A program made the position numbers and the translations under genes. Positions 1 to 7,480 of a stretch of 20,148 nt of DNA are shown here, piece after piece. This DNA comes from a bacterium (lineage in GTDB: Bacteria; Patescibacteriota; Minisyncoccia; Moranbacterales; UBA2206): the NCBI GenBank assembly GCA_021779205.1, contig JAJYBE010000013.1, positions 1 through 20,148 of the forward strand, given 5' to 3'. Under the pieces are notes generated by a model that worked only from the letters and a program-made list of their open reading frames with translations, was not told where the DNA came from and ran no database searches. Position 1 is the first letter of the stretch, and every line of letters begins with the position of its first letter.

Positions 1-6
1 AAATAT

Positions 7-327
7 ATGCTGACAATAAGATTGGCCAGAACGGGAAAAAGAAATAAAGCGCAATTCAAGGTAATGCTTCAAGAAAGATCTGTTGCCCCGGGAGGGCGTC
101 ATGTTGAAATTCTGGGAAGCTATAACCCGCATATGAAAAAAGCTGTATTGCATGAAGACAGAATTAAGTATTGGATTGAAAAAGGAGCGTATCTTTCCGA
201 CACAGTACATAATTTATTGGTTAAAAATTCCGTTATTCAAGATAAAAAGAGAAAAGTGAAATTGCCCGAAAAGAAAATTGTTGTTGCTGAAACCGTTCCG
301 GTTGAGGAGGCGGTAAAGACCGAATAG
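7..327 (+). CDS. rpsP: 30S ribosomal protein S16
   Basis: Small-subunit ribosomal protein that binds 16S rRNA and helps assemble the 30S body. The 106-residue product opens with MLTIRLARTGKRNKAQFKV, the S16 signature, followed by the conserved ILGSYNP stretch (about residues 35-41) and the RIKYWIEKGA segment. Beyond residue 80 the tail is a charged, low-complexity extension (KKRKVKLPEKK, then EEAVKTE), as is common in longer S16 proteins. The ATG at 7 is the natural start. The neighbour downstream is rplJ, not rimM or trmD, which usually follow rpsP. Confidence 0.96.
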   Translation: MLTIRLARTGKRNKAQFKVMLQERSVAPGGRHVEILGSYNPHMKKAVLHEDRIKYWIEKGAYLSDTVHNLLVKNSVIQDKKRKVKLPEKKIVVAETVPVEEAVKTE

Positions 328-345
328 ATAAATATAATTGAAAAA

Positions 346-351
346 TATAAT
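346..351 (+). promoter_or_regulatory. Candidate -10 box ahead of the rplJ leader
   Basis: A perfect TATAAT lies at 346-351, and a second TATAAT lies just upstream at 333-338. Neither has a recognisable TTGACA-like -35 box at normal spacing, so this could simply be AT-rich sequence. A start point near 358-361 would place the leader structure at the very 5' end of the transcript. Confidence 0.35.
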
Positions 352-360
352 ATGTTTTTT

Positions 361-448
361 CCGCAGAAGATAGGCATGAAAATAAGTCCTATTGAGGAAA
401 GATAGAAACTTTTTGTTTTTATATTCCGCGGATAAAACGTGGTTTTTT
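361..448 (+). promoter_or_regulatory. Probable L10 leader with attenuator hairpin
   Basis: The stretch CCGCAGAAGATAGG (361-374), followed 11 bases later by GTCCTATTGAGG (386-397), resembles the L10-binding leader RNA ahead of rplJL operons. GATAGG (369-374) pairs with CCTATT (388-393). A terminator-like hairpin follows: CCGCG (426-430) pairs with CGTGG (438-442) with one G-U, then six T at 443-448. The hairpin ends 25 bases before the rplJ ATG. By analogy with known L10 leaders, free L10 or the L10(L12)4 complex would bind and reduce rplJL expression. The match is from memory of the family consensus and was not run against a covariance model. Confidence 0.6.
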
Positions 449-473
449 AATTTGTAACTAATAAAATATTCAT

Positions 474-989
474 ATGCAAACAAGAAAGCAGAAAGAATTG
501 ATTGCGAAAGAATTAGCTGAAAAATTGAAAGAAGCCAAGTCGGTAATCTTTTCTGATTTTAAGGGAATGACAATGAAGGATGTTACGATGCTGAGAAAGG
601 AGTTGCGCTCTGAAAGCGTTAGTTTTAAAGTTGTGAAAAAAACATTGATGGATATTGCGCTCAAAAATGCGGGAATAAAAATCAACGTTAAGGATATGCA
701 GGGACAAATTGCTATTGCGATTTCAGCAAAGGATGAAGTTATCGCCGCTAAAATAATCAATAATTTTACCAAGAGCAATAAGAATTTGAAGATGACCGGT
801 GGTGTTTTGAATGGGACGATGCTTTCCGATAAAGAAGCGGTTGCCTTGGCGCAATTGCCTTCAAAAGAAGAACTTTTGGCAAAATTTGTCGGGACAATCA
901 ATGCGCCTGTTTCCAGTTTCGTGCGAGTTCTATCAGGAAATATCAGTGGCTTTGCGCGAGTGCTTAAAGCTATTGCAGAAGCTAAATAA
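474..989 (+). CDS. rplJ: 50S ribosomal protein L10
   Basis: Base of the L7/L12 stalk: the N-terminal domain binds 23S rRNA and L11, and the C-terminal helix carries L12 dimers. The 171-residue protein shows the L10 pattern RKQKELIAKELAEKLKEAKS, then VIFSDFKGMT (about 24-33) and the basic helix FKVVKKTLMDIALK. The C-terminal helix (about 134-171) contains FVGTINAPVSSFVRVL, typical of the L12-binding region. The ATG at 474 fits the family start, and no good Shine-Dalgarno is visible. The leader at 361-448 probably gives autogenous control. rplL follows 41 bases downstream and is presumably cotranscribed. Confidence 0.96.
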   Translation: MQTRKQKELIAKELAEKLKEAKSVIFSDFKGMTMKDVTMLRKELRSESVSFKVVKKTLMDIALKNAGIKINVKDMQGQIAIAISAKDEVIAAKIINNFTKSNKNLKMTGGVLNGTMLSDKEAVALAQLPSKEELLAKFVGTINAPVSSFVRVLSGNISGFARVLKAIAEAK

Positions 990-1030
990 TTTTTTATTAA
1001 TAAGTTAATTTTTTTATTAAATCTAAAAAT

Positions 1031-1438
1031 ATGACAGAAGAAAAGAAAGAAGTTGTAGTTCCGGAAAAATTCAAAAAGCTTGTTTCAGAAATTGAAACGA
1101 TGAGCGTTTTGGAATTATCGGAACTTGTAAAAGTGCTGGAAGAAAAATTTGGAGTTTCCGCTTCTGCTGGAGTTATGATGGCCGCTGCTCCAGTTGCCGG
1201 AGGGGAAGTTGCCGCTGCCGAAGAAAAAACTGAATTTGATGTAGAAGTAACCGCTTCCGGAGCTTCAAAAATCAATGTGATTAAAGCTGTCCGTGAATTG
1301 ACCGGCTTGGGGCTTAAGGATGCTAAAGATCTAGTTGACGCCGCTCCAAAAGTTGTTAAAGAAAAAGTTTCTAAAGCTGATGCTGAAAATATGAAAAAGA
1401 AACTGGAAGAAGCCGGGGCGACTGTAACTTTAAAGTAG
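1031..1438 (+). CDS. rplL: 50S ribosomal protein L7/L12
   Basis: Flexible stalk protein that recruits translation factors. It has 135 residues, near the usual 120-130. The N-terminal dimerisation domain (about 8-45) includes TMSVLELSELVKVLEEKFGV. An Ala-rich hinge follows (about 46-65). The globular C-terminal domain (about 66-135) carries the conserved KTEFDVEV, KINVIKAVRELTGLGLKDAK and LVDAAPKVVKE stretches and ends in GATVTLK. It is the last gene of the rplJL unit: a strong terminator begins 26 bases after its stop, and rpoB does not follow, unlike in many bacteria. Confidence 0.97.
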   Translation: MTEEKKEVVVPEKFKKLVSEIETMSVLELSELVKVLEEKFGVSASAGVMMAAAPVAGGEVAAAEEKTEFDVEVTASGASKINVIKAVRELTGLGLKDAKDLVDAAPKVVKEKVSKADAENMKKKLEEAGATVTLK

Positions 1439-1464
1439 CTTTTATGAAAGATATCGACAAAATG

Positions 1465-1486
1465 GGCGCCTAAAAGCGCCTTTTTT
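1465..1486 (+). terminator. Rho-independent terminator after rplL
   Basis: GGCGC (1465-1469) pairs with GCGCC (1476-1480) around a CTAAAA loop, followed directly by six T (1481-1486). It closes the rplJL transcription unit. It also argues against the upstream TTG start for rlmN, because that TTG lies inside this T tract. Confidence 0.85.
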
Positions 1487-1508
1487 GTTTGACGAAGTAG
1501 TATTTTTT

Positions 1509-2534
1509 ATGAATAATGAACAATTGAAAAAAAGTCTTGTTAAAAACAATCAGCCTGCATATCGTGTTCCGCAAATTCAGAAAGCTATTTTTCAAACAGG
1601 CATATCGAATTTTATGGAAATTTCCACTATTTCCAAGGAATTGCGAGAATTTTTAGTAAGGGAGTTGGACATTTTATCTTTTAGTGTAAAAAAAATAGTA
1701 ATTGCAAAAGATGGATTTTCCGTAAAAGCATTATTGGAATTGCGCGACGGACTTGCAATTGAAACAGTTTTGCTTTCAGCCGGAACGGGAAAATGGTCAG
1801 TATGCGTTTCTTCTCAGGTTGGTTGCGCATTAAATTGCCAATTTTGTGCTACCGGAAAAAATGGTCTTAGACGAAATCTTATAGCAGAAGAGATTAGCGA
1901 TCAGGTTTTATTTTGGCGACAATATTTAAAAAAGAAAAGGGGAGCGGATAAAATTTCCAATATTGTTTATATGGGAATGGGCGAACCGTTTTTAAATTGG
2001 ACGGAAGTGAAAAAAAGCCTCAAAGATTTAACAGATAATGACCTGTTTGCTTTTGGCTCACGAAGCATCTCTGTTTCAACGGTTGGAATTGCGGAAGGGA
2101 TAATTTTATTGGCAAAGGAGTTCCCTCAAGTCAATCTTGCGCTTTCTTTGCATTTTGCGACAGATGAGAAAAGAAATAAATATATGCCGGTTAATAATAA
2201 ATATTCTTTAAATAATTTAAAAAAAACATTGCAAAATTATTTTCTTAAAACTAATCGGCAGGTATTTATTGAATATATAATGTTAGCTGGAATAAATGAT
2301 GGAGAAATGGATGCATATGAACTTGCAAAATATCTTAAATCGATTGGTAAACGCCAATTATTGCACATAAATTTAATTAAATATAATCAAACCGAAAGAG
2401 GGTTCGAGTCGACTTCGGGAAATAAAGTGCAGATTTTCAAAAAATATTTGGAAAATAACGGATTAAGCGTAAGTGTTAGAAAAAGTCTCGGACAAGAGGT
2501 TTTTGGCGCTTGCGGGCAGCTGGCGGGAAAATAA
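1509..2534 (+). CDS. rlmN: 23S rRNA (adenine-C2)/tRNA methyltransferase RlmN
   Basis: Radical-SAM enzyme that methylates C2 of A2503 in 23S rRNA and, in studied bacteria, A37 of some tRNAs. The 341-residue product has the radical-SAM cluster CX3CX2C at Cys106, Cys110 and Cys113 (within GCALNCQFC), MGMGEP at 155-160, and SVSTVGI at about 188-194. The C-terminal ACGQLAG holds Cys335, the conserved residue that forms the methyl-bearing protein-RNA intermediate. I chose the ATG at 1509. The frame can be opened at a TTG at 1485, but that codon lies in the T tract of the rplL terminator. No clear Shine-Dalgarno is visible. Cfr is a relative, but the ACGQL ending and the context favour RlmN. Confidence 0.93.
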   Translation: MNNEQLKKSLVKNNQPAYRVPQIQKAIFQTGISNFMEISTISKELREFLVRELDILSFSVKKIVIAKDGFSVKALLELRDGLAIETVLLSAGTGKWSVCVSSQVGCALNCQFCATGKNGLRRNLIAEEISDQVLFWRQYLKKKRGADKISNIVYMGMGEPFLNWTEVKKSLKDLTDNDLFAFGSRSISVSTVGIAEGIILLAKEFPQVNLALSLHFATDEKRNKYMPVNNKYSLNNLKKTLQNYFLKTNRQVFIEYIMLAGINDGEMDAYELAKYLKSIGKRQLLHINLIKYNQTERGFESTSGNKVQIFKKYLENNGLSVSVRKSLGQEVFGACGQLAGK

Positions 2535-2617
2535 TTTTATTCAGTTTTTGCGATTTTTTCCGCATAATAAATAAAATAGAGTTTAAGTATGGTTTCATAT
2601 AGTGTGGGAGTGGCGAT

Positions 2618-2647
2618 TTGACTTTTTGTTTTTTTTGATGCTACATT
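2618..2647 (+). promoter_or_regulatory. Candidate sigma70-type promoter
   Basis: TTGACT at 2618-2623, an 18-base spacer, then TACATT at 2642-2647. It lies in the 167-base gap between rlmN and the frameshifted gene at 2702. No hairpin terminator is visible after rlmN in this gap. Confidence 0.4.
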
Positions 2648-2701
2648 GATTAATATTGGAAAGTTCTCTAACAATTAAAAAAAATAAAAGGAAGGTGATC
2701 A

Positions 2702-3695
2702 ATGAAATGCAAAAAAGAAATAATTCTTGGTATTATTTTAATAATTTTAGAAAGTCCTTTTTTGTTTTGGTTTTTTAGAAAAATTGTTAAAATTCTTAAG
2801 ATTATGGAAAAAAGCACTCGGAAAAAAATTGCCAACGTTGAAATTGATGAAGTTCAAAAAGAGTTGGTGCCGATTGTTGACCGACTGTTTAGAGACGGAA
2901 AAATTTCTTTTCGTTCCGGTTTTTATCATGGTGCAAATAGCCGAGATACTTGGGAGTTAAATGATTGCGTCAAGGGGAAATATTTGTTTGAAACTTTTCC
3001 TGAAAAATTCTATCAAACTATGGCGATGAGTTATAATATCGTCAACCAATATCAGGAAGTGGTCAAAGAATATCTTTTGACAAAAAAAGTTCTTTCAGAA
3101 AAAGATTTTATTTTTAACGGACAAAAATGGCTTTTCGGAAAACTGCTTTTATGGAGTGGGCCGATTGTCGAGGCGGGCCTAATGAGCCATAAAGAAATTA
3201 TTAATCTTGCCAATGATTTTCAAAAAACAATAGCTGTTCGAGGGGCTGACTTTTTCGGTTATGCTCATGGAAATATTATTGGTGATCACATTTTTTTTTA
3301 AAGACGATGATGAATATACGATTCCTTATCTCTTGGGAATGCGAGTGGTAATTCGTCCGGGAGTGGGATATTATGATTTTCTTCGGGCGTTGGATTGGTA
3401 TATTCTAAATACCCCAGACTTTATAAGCGAAAAAAGATTTGAAAAAATTGTTGATATGCTGAACAGCGTTATTTTTATCAAGCAAACTTCACAGGGAGTT
3501 TTGAGGGAAGAATTTTTTACGCAGAGGCATTTTGACTGGATTTGGAATTGGAGGCGAGAGGAGACTAGATTGGTTTTTGCCCTTCGTTGTATTGGAGTTT
3601 TGGGCTGGGATATGCTTCACCTTGGCAATCTCGGTCAAGGAGATGTGAAAAAAAAGAAAAAACTTCTCCTTCGATTTATTCGAAGAGATTATTAA
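2702..3695 (+). pseudogene. Frameshifted membrane-anchored protein of unknown function
   Basis: The first frame runs 199 codons from the ATG at 2702 and stops at 3299-3301, directly after nine T (3291-3299). Removing one T joins HIFF to KDDDEY and yields about 330 continuous residues ending at 3695. One hydrophobic segment lies at residues 8-27; the rest looks soluble. I do not recognise the family. Around the join, HGNIIGDHI (H189) followed by YLLGMRVV and YYDFLRALDWYIL loosely recalls the HGD-x4-N and following region of aminoglycoside/choline-kinase-like proteins, but the key Asp positions are not convincing, so this is only a hint. The start is supported by AAGGAAGGTGATC just upstream, the strongest Shine-Dalgarno in the window and one base longer than the perfect anti-16S complement. 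The break may be a real lesion, a homopolymer sequencing error or a slippage site. Confidence 0.6.
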
Positions 3696-3704
3696 AATAA
3701 AAAA

Positions 3705-3739
3705 CCGCCAGGGAATACTTTCCTTGGCGGTCTTTTTTT
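3705..3739. terminator. Bidirectional terminator between convergent genes
   Basis: An 11-bp stem with one G-U pair (3705-3715 with 3720-3730) surrounds a TACT loop. A T-rich tract follows on the plus strand (seven T at 3733-3739) and an A run precedes it (3699-3704), which gives a T tract on the minus strand. It therefore serves both the plus-strand gene ending at 3695 and the minus-strand NUDIX gene ending at 3744. Confidence 0.88.
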
Positions 3740-3743
3740 GAGT

Positions 3744-4142
3744 TTATTTTATAAAACCAAAATGTTTGAGTGTCGGCAGAATGTTTGGCGCTAAGTTTTC
3801 TTTTTCTAGCTCGGAAATCGGAATCCATTTCCACTTGCGAATATCTGCTCCCGGCGTGATTTCATTAATTCTTCTGGCAATGTAATGAACTAAAATAACA
3901 TCAATTGGTCCGGCGGAAGTTTCTTTTTGAGTGTAAATAAGAAAAGGTTTTTTATTAAGAATTTCAATTTCAATTCCCATCTCTTCTTTTGCTTCTCGCT
4001 GAGCGTTTTCGATAAGAGCTGTTTTAAAATCATCAATTTTTCCACCGCAAAATTTCCAAAACTCCGTATCACCATGCTGGTTCAAGAGAACTTTGTTTTC
4101 TTCCACAATAACCGGTCCTGAAGCGATAATAATTTTTAACAT
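3744..4142 (-). CDS. NUDIX hydrolase
   Basis: Small NUDIX-fold hydrolase, 132 residues, acting on a nucleoside-diphosphate-linked substrate that cannot be read from sequence. The NUDIX box runs from GGKIDDF (33-39) to REAKEEMGI (49-57), with the metal-binding Glu53/Glu54 pair intact. The loop between the Gly and the REXXEE part is one residue longer than the textbook box, a variant seen in some NUDIX groups. Only a single domain is present. It lies 20 bases downstream of the Elp3 gene on the same strand, with a purine-rich GGAAAGG ahead of the ATG, so the two are probably cotranscribed. A house-cleaning role is possible but unproven. Confidence 0.85.
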   Translation of the reverse strand: MLKIIIASGPVIVEENKVLLNQHGDTEFWKFCGGKIDDFKTALIENAQREAKEEMGIEIEILNKKPFLIYTQKETSAGPIDVILVHYIARRINEITPGADIRKWKWIPISELEKENLAPNILPTLKHFGFIK

Positions 4143-4162
4143 AGCCTTTCCTTTCTTAACAG

Positions 4163-5791
4163 TTAAATTTTTTTATTAACTCTTGTGCGCTTCTGTAATA
4201 TTTTTACCATATAACTGTCTTTTAGTCCATAGCCAAGTTTTTTATAATATTCTCTTGCCCCAATGCCTGAGATGACAGCAATTTTTTTGAGACCAAATTC
4301 AGTTTTTGCGATTTTTTCTGCTTCGAAAACTAATTTTTTGCCAAGCCCGATGTGTTGCGGAGAAAGAGGATTTTTTTTATCAATTTCAGTCATTTTTCCA
4401 TAAGTATGCACTTCGCGAATGATGGCGGAATTTTTAAGCGTTGGCAACAAATCTGATTGTTCGTCATTTTTAACAATGCGCAAACGCAAAAGAGCAAATA
4501 ATTTTTGTCTATTTTCCGTTACATATTCTAAAAATATTTCTTGCCCGCCAGAGGCAATATAATCCATACGGTTTAAAACGATTTTTTCTTGAGGTATAAA
4601 ATTTGCGCCAACTTCTCGACAACGAATGCATTGGCAATGTGATTTTTGTGCAATCAGCTGGCGCAAGTTGGAAATCTTTGGTCCGGCGATAATTGATTCT
4701 GCCGGAACATCGCGCACAAGCCGCGCAATGCGAACATAAGAGGGAATAAAGTTTTTTTTAATGCGCAAGATAAATTTTTTAAATTGCTCGTCGTTTAAGG
4801 GTGTATATTTTTTGTTTTTCCAAAGAGCATAGAGCTCACTGTCATAAAGAACCACTGTGGGATAGATTTTAAGCATATCCGGTTGAAAATCGGGCGAAGA
4901 AAAAAGTGTTTTAAACATTTGATAATCTTTTTTTATAGTAGAGCCATAAAGTCCGGGCATAATATGATAGTTGATTTTAAAGCCCGCATTTTTTAAAAGT
5001 TTAGTGGCACGAATTGTTTCTGCCACATTATGTCCGCGATTATTTTTTAAAAGAATGTCGTTGAAAATAGTTTGCACGCCAAGCTCTACTCTTGTGCAAC
5101 CCAATTTGCGAAAATTCAGGATTTCTTTTTCAGAAATGTAATCTGGACGAGTTTCAAGCGTTAATCCGATAATTCGTCTATTGGCTTTTTCATTTTTCTT
5201 TTGTTCTTTTTCCAGTGTGAAATTGCAAAAATCCGATTCTTTGCAGGCTTTATTTTTATTTGGATACTCATTGCAAGCCCTAAAACATTCCATAACAAAC
5301 CATTTTTGATAATTTTGCGGTAAATAAGAAAAAGTTCCTCCCATTATGATCAATTCTATTTTATCGGTTTTGTGTCCGTTTAATTCCAGCGAGCGCAAAC
5401 GTTTTTGCACTTGCGCATAGGGATTGAAATTTACTGAAATTGCTCGCATTACAGCCGGTTCATTTTTAAGATAACTTTTGGGCATATCTTTTTCACTGGG
5501 GCAATAAAGACATTTTCCCGGACAAGAATATGGCTTGGTGAGAACGGCAACAACAGCTACGCCGGAGCGAGTGCGAATTTTTTTGCTGAAAAGTGATTTT
5601 TCAAAGACGGGTTGGCGTTGGATTTTTTTTTGCGTAATTAACTTTTCGTAAATTTCTCGAAGATCGGCGTTAGAAGGAATCGGCAATTGAAGTAGCTTGG
5701 AAACCTTTTTTTTGATGCGTGAAAAATCAGCCGACATTTCGGATAATTCTTGTATTGTCAATTTGACGAATTTGTCGTAAGATTTGAGCAT
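4163..5791 (-). CDS. elp3: Elp3-family radical SAM/GNAT tRNA U34 modification enzyme
   Basis: Stand-alone Elp3: it uses SAM radical chemistry and acetyl-CoA to place a carboxymethyl group on C5 of wobble uridine 34. In 542 residues it shows the N-terminal tRNA-binding segment (about 1-75), the radical-SAM cysteines Cys90, Cys94 and Cys97 (CPGKCLYCPSE), the conserved MRAISVNFNPYAQ and IMGGTFSYLP stretches (about 115-158), LTLETRPDYI (210-219) and GVQTIF (238-243). A probable zinc site CQCIRC (386-391) follows. The C-terminal GNAT domain has QHIGLGKKL (479-487) and the family-typical IAVISGIGAREYYKKLGY (504-521). All expected domains are present and length is normal. It heads a minus-strand pair with the NUDIX gene and diverges, across only 44 bases, from a Trm9-like methyltransferase. 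Confidence 0.93.
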   Translation of the reverse strand: MLKSYDKFVKLTIQELSEMSADFSRIKKKVSKLLQLPIPSNADLREIYEKLITQKKIQRQPVFEKSLFSKKIRTRSGVAVVAVLTKPYSCPGKCLYCPSEKDMPKSYLKNEPAVMRAISVNFNPYAQVQKRLRSLELNGHKTDKIELIIMGGTFSYLPQNYQKWFVMECFRACNEYPNKNKACKESDFCNFTLEKEQKKNEKANRRIIGLTLETRPDYISEKEILNFRKLGCTRVELGVQTIFNDILLKNNRGHNVAETIRATKLLKNAGFKINYHIMPGLYGSTIKKDYQMFKTLFSSPDFQPDMLKIYPTVVLYDSELYALWKNKKYTPLNDEQFKKFILRIKKNFIPSYVRIARLVRDVPAESIIAGPKISNLRQLIAQKSHCQCIRCREVGANFIPQEKIVLNRMDYIASGGQEIFLEYVTENRQKLFALLRLRIVKNDEQSDLLPTLKNSAIIREVHTYGKMTEIDKKNPLSPQHIGLGKKLVFEAEKIAKTEFGLKKIAVISGIGAREYYKKLGYGLKDSYMVKILQKRTRVNKKI

Positions 5792-5835
5792 AGTTGATTT
5801 TGATGAATTAAGTTTTTTGGCAGAAATATTTTTTT

Positions 5836-6543
5836 ATGAAAAAGAATCGAATTGAGGATATTTTAAATGGATTGGAAACAGGGTATAATTTAATGGCCGA
5901 TAAATTTTCTCAAACAAGGTCTTTTTTTTGGGATGATTTGGCTTTTATTTCTGATTATATTGATGATGGAGATACTCTTTTGGATTATGGTTGTGGCAAT
6001 GGGCGTTTTTTGGAAATCATTAAAAATAAAAAGGTAAATTACATTGGTGTTGATATTTCTCGCAACCTGATTGAACTGGCAAAAGCAAAATATCCTGAAA
6101 AAAGGGACTCTTTTTTTAAAATCTCCAGTCAAGATAGTTTAGCATTTTCCGATAATTTTTTCAATAAGATTATTTCTATTGCAGTTTTTCATCATTTTCC
6201 CGTAAAATATGCGAAGAAACAGGCAAGGGAATTGTATCGATTGACGAAGCCAGATGGAATGATTGTTGTGACCGTTTGGAATTTATGGCAAAAAAGGTAT
6301 TGGAAAAATTTTTTTGATATTTTTGCATTAATGAGTAAGGCAATCCGATTTGGTGAATGTTCCGGTTTTGGATTGAAGGATATTTTTGTGCCTTTTCGAA
6401 ATAACAACAACGAAATATTTAAACGATATCATCATATGTATAGTAAAAAAGAGCTGGAAGATATTTTTATAAAAGCAGGGTTTGAAATAGAGAGTTGTTT
6501 TTTGGTGCGAAATAAAAATTTAGTGCTTATTGCAAAAAAATAA
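5836..6543 (+). CDS. SAM-dependent methyltransferase, Trm9/ALKBH8-like
   Basis: Class I methyltransferase, 235 residues. Motif I is LLDYGCGNGRF (48-58), the acidic end of strand 2 is VDIS (72-75), and the post-region is ISIAVFHHF (113-121). The VTVWNLWQKRYW (145-156) and RYHHMYSKKEL (197-207) stretches recall Trm9 and the ALKBH8 methyltransferase domain, which esterify carboxymethyl-U34 of tRNA to mcm5U34. The assignment rests on these motifs plus the head-to-head position with Elp3, the enzyme that would make its substrate. It could also be a general small-molecule methyltransferase. No Trm112 partner gene is visible here. The next gene, ybeY, starts four bases after the stop, suggesting one transcript. 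Confidence 0.75.
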   Translation: MKKNRIEDILNGLETGYNLMADKFSQTRSFFWDDLAFISDYIDDGDTLLDYGCGNGRFLEIIKNKKVNYIGVDISRNLIELAKAKYPEKRDSFFKISSQDSLAFSDNFFNKIISIAVFHHFPVKYAKKQARELYRLTKPDGMIVVTVWNLWQKRYWKNFFDIFALMSKAIRFGECSGFGLKDIFVPFRNNNNEIFKRYHHMYSKKELEDIFIKAGFEIESCFLVRNKNLVLIAKK

Positions 6544-6547
6544 GAAT

Positions 6548-7000
6548 ATGCAATTAAAAATTGAAATTAATAATTTGGCGAAAAGCCCTGTGGAAAAAAA
6601 AATGCTCAAGAAGATTGCGAAATTAGCTGTCGAAAAAAGTGGTTATGCTTTTTTGCGCAACAAGACTGTTTCTTTGAGTTTCGCATGGGTGAATGAAATG
6701 GAAATTAAAAAAATAAATCATACCTATCGTTGCAAGAATAAAGCGACCAATGTGCTTTCTTTTTGCGAATATGAAAAACTCGCGGAGTTAAAAAAAAATC
6801 CGGAAAAAGAAATATTTCTCGGAGAAATAATTTTGTGCTATAATTTTATTGAAGCAATGGTAAGAAAAAATAGTATACATGAAGACGGAGCGATGGAGCA
6901 GGAATTGGCAAAAATTATTGCGCACGGAGTTTTGCATCTACTTTGTTTTGAACATGGAAAAAAAATGTTTTCCATTCAAGATGCTTGCAGTGAGCAATAA
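6548..7000 (+). CDS. ybeY: Endoribonuclease YbeY (rRNA maturation factor)
   Basis: Zinc-dependent endoribonuclease involved in 16S rRNA 3' maturation and ribosome quality control. The 150-residue protein has FAWVNEMEIKKINHTYRCK (45-63), TNVLSF (67-72), LGEIILC (91-97) and the metal-binding HGVLHLLCFEH, with His126, His130 and His136 matching HX3HX5H. The ATG at 6548 is preferred over an in-frame TTG at 6530, which lies inside the upstream methyltransferase gene. The stop comes 14 residues after the last His, with no extra domain. It is tightly coupled to the methyltransferase upstream, and dgkA follows after 37 bases, the ybeY-dgkA neighbourhood also known from Firmicutes. Confidence 0.93.
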   Translation: MQLKIEINNLAKSPVEKKMLKKIAKLAVEKSGYAFLRNKTVSLSFAWVNEMEIKKINHTYRCKNKATNVLSFCEYEKLAELKKNPEKEIFLGEIILCYNFIEAMVRKNSIHEDGAMEQELAKIIAHGVLHLLCFEHGKKMFSIQDACSEQ

Positions 7001-7037
7001 ATCATAACTGACTCAAGCAAAATAACAAAATAATAAA

Positions 7038-7406
7038 ATGAATAGAATTAAAATTTTTTTTAGAAGTTCTTCTTATGCAATGCGTGGATTGTCCTATGCC
7101 CTAAGAAAAGAAAAAAATTTTCAAAATGAATTGGCGGTAGCATTTGTGGTTATTTTAATGATGGTTTATTTTCATGTGAAAAGAACGGAAATAATTGTTT
7201 TGCTTTTAGTGATAGCAAGTGTGTTGATTTTGGAGCTATTAAATACCATCATGGAAAGAGTGGTTGATATCTTGAAACCTCGTGTCCATCCTTATGCACG
7301 GTTGATTAAAGATTTGATGGCCGGTGTTGTTTTGATTTCTTCCATTTTTGCGATAATTATCGGAATAATTATTTTTTTACCATACATTTCCAGTCGTTGG
7401 CTTTAG
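7038..7406 (+). CDS. dgkA: DgkA-family diacylglycerol/undecaprenol kinase
   Basis: Small integral-membrane lipid kinase of 122 residues with three hydrophobic segments (about 34-48, 52-70 and 94-116). Family marks are NFQNELAVAF near residue 27-36, ELLNTIMERVVDIL (66-79) and the KDLMAGVVLIS stretch (91-101), which contain the conserved acidic residues of the active site. Gram-positive members phosphorylate undecaprenol, feeding the cell-wall lipid carrier pool; the proteobacterial enzyme acts on diacylglycerol. Which lipid is used here cannot be read from sequence, but the neighbourhood (ybeY upstream, ftsA/ftsZ downstream) fits envelope metabolism. Confidence 0.9.
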   Translation: MNRIKIFFRSSSYAMRGLSYALRKEKNFQNELAVAFVVILMMVYFHVKRTEIIVLLLVIASVLILELLNTIMERVVDILKPRVHPYARLIKDLMAGVVLISSIFAIIIGIIIFLPYISSRWL

Positions 7407-7411
7407 CAATA

Positions 7412-7440
7412 TTGTTGAATGTTGCAAAATATAATATAAT
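7412..7440 (+). promoter_or_regulatory. Promoter for ftsA
   Basis: TTGTTG at 7412-7417, a 17-base spacer and a perfect TATAAT at 7435-7440, in the gap between dgkA and ftsA. It would give a leader of about 33 bases. Confidence 0.6.
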
Positions 7441-7480
7441 CAAAAGGCAAAGTTTTAGCCGCTTATATAATTTCTAAAAC

